Below, in pieces: positions 24,982 through 28,568 of a stretch of 28,568 nt of DNA (within the stretch, counting starts at the first letter, position 1; every line of letters begins with the position of its first letter). The notes beneath the pieces are model-generated. The model was not told the DNA's origin and did no database searches. It saw nothing but the letters and a program-made list of their open reading frames with translations. This stretch comes from UBA5734 sp964528645 (GTDB lineage: Bacteria; Bacillota; Clostridia; Saccharofermentanales; UBA5734): assembly GCA_964528645.1 (NCBI GenBank), contig CAZGSR010000036.1, forward strand, positions 1-28,568, read 5' to 3'. The position numbers and the translations under genes were made by a program.

Positions 24982-25554
24982 TCAGACTTCCATCAAGTCT
25001 TTGTCTTTGGCAGCGGCGGCTTTGTCGATTTCGCCGATGTACTTGTCAGTCAGCTTCTGCAGGTTCGTCTCGACCTCAGCCATACCATCCTCGGTCAGTT
25101 CCTTGTTCTTGAGGTGATGGCGGAACTTGTCGATGCCATCGCGGCGGATGTTGCGGATGGCTACCTTGGCTTCCTCGGCGTATTTATTGACCTGCTTGAC
25201 CAGGTCCTTGCGGCGTTCCTCGGTCAGGGGCGGGAATACCAGGCGCAGGGACTTGCCATCGTTATTCGGATTGATCCCCAGATCCGATGCCTGAATCGCC
25301 TTTTCAATCGCCTTGAGCGACGTCGGATCCCAAGGGGTGATGGAGATCATGCGCGGTTCGGGGACCTGGATGTTGGCGACCTGGTTGATCGGTGTCTGGA
25401 CACCATAGTAGTCGATTGCTATGCGGTCGAGGACCTTCGGGTTGGCCCGTCCGGCCCGGATCGTGTTGAACTCCTCCGTCAAGACGTGGAGTGTCTTTTT
25501 CATGTGGTCCTCATAAGGCAGGTAGGACTCTTTATTCAAAACAATCTGCGACAT
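24982..25554 (-). CDS. frr: Ribosome recycling factor
   Basis: A 190-residue factor that, with EF-G, splits post-termination ribosomes. The family pattern is clear: the N-terminal helix ending EEFNTIRAGRANP, then the domain 2 segment YYGVQTPINQVANIQVPEPR, ITPWDPTSLKAIEKAI, and the charged C-terminal helices. The ATG at 25554 (MSQIVLNKESY) is preceded by GGAGGTG; the longer frame to 25746 runs back into pyrH and lacks similarity. It has its own likely promoter at 25585-25614. Confidence 0.96.
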   Translation of the reverse strand: MSQIVLNKESYLPYEDHMKKTLHVLTEEFNTIRAGRANPKVLDRIAIDYYGVQTPINQVANIQVPEPRMISITPWDPTSLKAIEKAIQASDLGINPNNDGKSLRLVFPPLTEERRKDLVKQVNKYAEEAKVAIRNIRRDGIDKFRHHLKNKELTEDGMAEVETNLQKLTDKYIGEIDKAAAAKDKDLMEV

Positions 25555-25584
25555 AGAAGTCACCTCCGGTGAATAATCAGTACT

Positions 25585-25614
25585 ATTATAGCCTAACGTT
25601 GGGGACTGGTGCAA
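25585..25614 (-). promoter_or_regulatory. Sigma-70-type promoter of frr
   Basis: The minus strand reads TTGCAC (25609-25614), 18 bp spacer, TATAAT (25585-25590). Initiation near 25578 leaves a leader of about 24 nt that includes the GGAGG ribosome site. The -35 lies just past the pyrH stop codon. Confidence 0.75.
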
Positions 25615-25615
25615 T

Positions 25616-26320
25616 TCAGCTGACGATCGTTCCGACCTTTTCCCCCTGAGCCAGGCGCAGGATGTTTTCTGGTTCATCAATCGAGAATACGGCAATCGAC
25701 ACATGGTTATCACGACACAGGGCAGCTGCCGTGGCATCCATGACACCCAGGTTCAGGCGCAGGACTTCATCGTGGCTGACCGAATCATAGCGGACCGCAT
25801 CCGGGTGCTTGCGGGGATCTTTGTTATAGACTCCATCCACATTGGTGGCCTTGAAAATGATATCTGCGTCGATTTCCGTCGCGCGCAGTGCCGCAGCGGT
25901 ATCCGTCGAGAAAAATGGGTTACCGGTGCCGCAGGCAAAAATGACCACGCGACCCTTCTCGAGATGGCGGACAGCCCTTTTGCGGATGTACGGCTCAGCG
26001 AACTGGCGCATTTCGATCGCGCTGATCACCCGGGTGACAGCGCCAGCCTGTTCCAGGGCATCCGACAGGGCCAGGGCATTCATGGCTGTGGCCAGCATAC
26101 CCATGTGATCCGCGGTGACCCGGTCCATCCCTTCGCTGGTGCGGCCGCGCCAGAAATTCCCGCCGCCGACCACGATGCCAACCTGGACACCCAGGCCCAT
26201 CAGGTCACGGATGGTCTTGCCCAGGCGGTGCAGGGTGTCATTGTCCAAGCCCATTCCCTTGCCCCCGGCGAGGGACTCGCCACTGACTTTGAGCAGGATT
26301 CGTTTGTAGATTGCAGACAT
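25616..26320 (-). CDS. pyrH: UMP kinase
   Basis: A 234-residue bacterial UMP kinase of the amino-acid kinase fold, phosphorylating UMP to UDP with ATP. Seen: LLKVSGESLAG near the N terminus, VVGGGNFWRG, the DRVTADHMGMLATAMNALAL helix, and KATNVDGVYNKDPR. Length is typical. AAAGGAGG lies six bases before the ATG at 26320. It comes after a strong terminator behind tsf and no promoter is visible in the short gap, so its expression probably relies on readthrough. rpsB-tsf-pyrH-frr is one of the most conserved bacterial gene orders. Confidence 0.96.
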   Translation of the reverse strand: MSAIYKRILLKVSGESLAGGKGMGLDNDTLHRLGKTIRDLMGLGVQVGIVVGGGNFWRGRTSEGMDRVTADHMGMLATAMNALALSDALEQAGAVTRVISAIEMRQFAEPYIRKRAVRHLEKGRVVIFACGTGNPFFSTDTAAALRATEIDADIIFKATNVDGVYNKDPRKHPDAVRYDSVSHDEVLRLNLGVMDATAAALCRDNHVSIAVFSIDEPENILRLAQGEKVGTIVS

Positions 26321-26339
26321 GGGACGCCTCCTTTGTGTG

Positions 26340-26372
26340 AAAAAAGGGACATGCTTGGCATGTCCCTCGTTT
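26340..26372 (-). terminator. Intrinsic terminator between tsf and pyrH
   Basis: A perfect 9-bp stem, GGGACATGC (26346-26354) with GCATGTCCC (26358-26366) around a 3-nt loop, is followed on the minus strand by six T residues. A shorter T-run on the plus side makes it possibly bidirectional. It should separate rpsB-tsf from pyrH. Confidence 0.88.
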
Positions 26373-26389
26373 TTCGATCGGTGACGATC

Positions 26390-27037
26390 TTACTTGATCT
26401 GTTTCATGACCTCGTCAGCAAAGTTCTCTTCTTTTTTCTGGATGCCTTCGCCCAGTTCAAAGCGGACAAAACGGCGAACCGTGATGTTTTCGCCGATCTT
26501 GGCAATCATTTCCTTGACCAGCTGGGAGATCTTCTTGGAATCATCCTTGACGTAGGCCATTTCCAGGAGGCAGTTTTCTTCGAAGAACTTGTTCAGGCTG
26601 CCTTCGACGATGCGATCGAGGATTTTTTCCGGTTTGCCTTCATTGAGGGCCTTGTTACGGATGATGGTCTTCTCTTTTTCGAGTTCCTCAGCCGGGACTT
26701 CCTCTTTGGAGACCCAGCGGGGGTTCATCGCAGCAACCTGCATGCCGAGATCGCGGACCATGCGGCGGAATTCCTCATTCTTGGCAGCGAAGTCGGTTTC
26801 GATGTTGACTTCGATCAGGACGCCGATGCGGCCTTCGGCATGGATGTAAGCGTCAACGATGCCTTCGGCGGCAACGCGGGAAGCTTTCTTGTCAGCAGAG
26901 GCGATACCCTTTTCACGCAGCCAGGCGACAGCTTTATCCATGTCGCCATTGGTTTCGGTCAGGGCCTTTTTGCAGTCCATCATGCCGGAACCAGTCTTTT
27001 CACGCAGGGTTTTGATCATGTCAGTGGTGATAGCCAT
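26390..27037 (-). CDS. tsf: Translation elongation factor Ts
   Basis: A 215-residue guanine nucleotide exchange factor for EF-Tu. The N-terminal UBA-like domain reads MIKTLREKTGSGMMDCKKAL, with TDFAAKNEEF in the core domain, both diagnostic. It is of the short EF-Ts type (about 200-220 residues) found in many Gram-positive bacteria, lacking most of the second core subdomain of E. coli EF-Ts. GGAGG lies seven bases upstream of the ATG. It follows rpsB by 29 bp and is followed by a strong terminator. Confidence 0.96.
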   Translation of the reverse strand: MAITTDMIKTLREKTGSGMMDCKKALTETNGDMDKAVAWLREKGIASADKKASRVAAEGIVDAYIHAEGRIGVLIEVNIETDFAAKNEEFRRMVRDLGMQVAAMNPRWVSKEEVPAEELEKEKTIIRNKALNEGKPEKILDRIVEGSLNKFFEENCLLEMAYVKDDSKKISQLVKEMIAKIGENITVRRFVRFELGEGIQKKEENFADEVMKQIK

Positions 27038-27066
27038 GGGGGTTCCTCCCTATTCTAAACGTTTGA

Positions 27067-27810
<744 letters not shown>

Positions 27811-27904
27811 GATAAAGTTCCTCCTGTTTTTTCCACCACGGGCTGCCAACCAGATCCAGTTTGATCCAGCAACAGGGGCAAGTCCCATGTGCGTTTTTTG
27901 AACC
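27811..27904 (-). promoter_or_regulatory. rpsB 5' leader, possible autoregulatory region
   Basis: The predicted transcript has a leader of about 94 nt before rpsB. S2 regulates its own operon through the leader in several bacteria, but I could not confirm a known S2-binding fold here, only short possible stems such as ACAGG/CCTGT. Confidence 0.3.
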
Positions 27905-27910
27905 TGTGAA

Positions 27911-27939
27911 ATTTTAGCACGAACCGATGCCACATGCAA
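27911..27939 (-). promoter_or_regulatory. Sigma-70-type promoter of rpsB-tsf
   Basis: The minus strand reads TTGCAT (27934-27939), 17 bp spacer, TAAAAT (27911-27916), with TGC before the -10 as an extended element. Initiation is expected near 27904. Repeat element 3 begins 15 bp beyond the -35. Confidence 0.8.
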
Positions 27940-27954
27940 GGGGGCCCTGAGCAG

Positions 27955-28568
27955 GGTTCTTTGCTTAATTCCGTGAAAAGTTTATTAAGCGACAAGGGGG
28001 TCGCGCGAAGGGTGCGCCCAAAATCGGCAATTGCCGAAATCTGCACCAGGGGTGGCGCGAAGGGTGGCCCCGCGGGCGGAATATTCACGATCTGGGGCCA
28101 GGGGTGGCCGTAGGTCTGGCACTTTGGATGGAATTTTCCACAATTGGGGTCGGTGCACCAAAACGGCAACAACTCCGGGAGGTCCGAAGACGCCTGCGGC
28201 AGTAGCCTTCTCCAGATCAAGCCAAGATCTTCCACTTATGTGCTCCGACATAGGAAAGGAAAGTTCCGTCGCTATGTCGGAGCACTTCTTGGGAACATTT
28301 TCGACGAGGCGTCAACCGCCTGCGGCTGTAGGCTTGACAAGGGCATTACAGATCTTCCCCAAAAGTGGACCGACCCCAAATCGTGAACATTCCGAATAAA
28401 GGGCCAGACTTGGTCGTACCTCCGACCCCAAATCCGGAATGTTCCGTCCAAGGTGCCAGACCTGCAGTCAAAACGTGCATTTCTCAAATCTTTCATGCCC
28501 CATGGCCACACTCTTACTGGAATCCGCTGCACTTTTTACAGGCTTTTCACGGTATTAGATAAAGAGCC
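27955..28568 (+). mobile_element. Repeat element copy 3 (reaches window end)
   Basis: A non-coding element of 614 bp with the same plan as copy 2. Inverted termini are at 27955-27980 (beginning GGTTCTTT) and 28543-28568 (ending AAAGAGCC); the right terminus matches the left terminus of copy 2 at 25 of 26 positions. Array palindromes are centred at 28030.5, 28082.5 and 28134.5 in the left arm and at 28388.5 and 28440.5 in the right arm, again 52 bp apart. The central hairpin is at 28240-28285. Bases 27971-28268 equal 12021-12318 of copy 2; the following right arm is only about 85% similar by eye, and the outermost 100 bp match copy 1 instead. It contains no convincing gene. The last base of the window is the last base of the terminus, so a flanking duplication cannot be tested here. 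Confidence 0.85.
28240..28285. repeat. Central hairpin of element copy 3
   Basis: GTGCTCCGACATAG and CTATGTCGGAGCAC form a perfect 14-bp stem around an 18-nt loop. Copy 2 differs by one unpaired position, so pairing is best preserved here. Confidence 0.9.

Noticed and set aside
25703..27058. A 451-codon plus-strand frame opposite pyrH and tsf
   Set aside because: It is a shadow of two certain genes on the other strand, spans their terminator and has no recognisable family.
27811..27939. N-terminal extension of S2 to 27939
   Set aside because: The extension contains the -10/-35 promoter and the leader, and the ATG at 27810 has AGGAGG and the conserved S2 N terminus.

Overview
The window looks like a chromosomal segment of a Bacillota (Firmicutes) bacterium, probably a fairly GC-rich member of the Clostridia. 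This rests on a PolC-type replicative polymerase, a PASTA-domain Ser/Thr kinase paired with a PP2C phosphatase, MEP-pathway isoprenoid genes (dxr, ispG), and the gene order rpsB-tsf-pyrH-frr-uppS-cdsA-dxr-rseP-ispG-polC followed by priA-def-fmt-rsmB-rlmN-stp-prkC-rsgA-rpe-thiN. The genus cannot be named from sequence alone. No tRNA, rRNA, CRISPR array or transposase gene was seen.

Layout, left to right. Positions 1-383 hold the incomplete first copy of a non-coding repeat element. At 413-877 (minus) is a hotdog thioesterase, divergent from a PLP aminotransferase at 1017-2192 (plus); a terminator hairpin follows near 2223-2280. From 2290 to 27810 every gene is on the minus strand, so transcription runs right to left. 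The order is rpsB, tsf, terminator, pyrH, an internal promoter, frr, uppS, cdsA, dxr, rseP, ispG, polC, priA, repeat element 2 (12005-12680), then def, fmt, a YugP-like membrane protease, rsmB, rlmN, stp, prkC, rsgA, rpe and thiN. Many junctions are ATGA overlaps or gaps under 30 bp, as expected for translationally coupled operons. Repeat element 3 (27955-28568) lies upstream of the rpsB promoter and reaches exactly to the window end.

The genes form a core growth module. They cover translation (S2, EF-Ts, RRF, deformylase, formyltransferase, rRNA methyltransferases, RsgA), envelope lipid and isoprenoid supply (UppS, CdsA, Dxr, IspG), membrane proteolysis (RseP, YugP), replication and restart (PolC, PriA), cell-wall-linked signalling (PrkC/Stp), and UMP and thiamine diphosphate metabolism.

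The unusual part is the repeat family. Copies 2 and 3 are about 0.61-0.68 kb, bounded by 26-nt inverted termini, and nearly symmetric about a 46-nt central hairpin. Each arm carries short palindromes of the type GGAANNTTCC (or a relative) spaced exactly 52 bp apart, and the innermost palindromes sit 128 and 126 bp from the hairpin centre. Copy 2 is flanked by a 6-bp direct repeat (GTGGTG) that looks like a target-site duplication. Copies 2 and 3 share a 298-bp identical block, while their other arms have diverged. No protein is encoded. I do not recognise the family. It could be a MITE-like or foldback mobile element, an iterated operator or nucleoprotein site, or the source of a large structured RNA.
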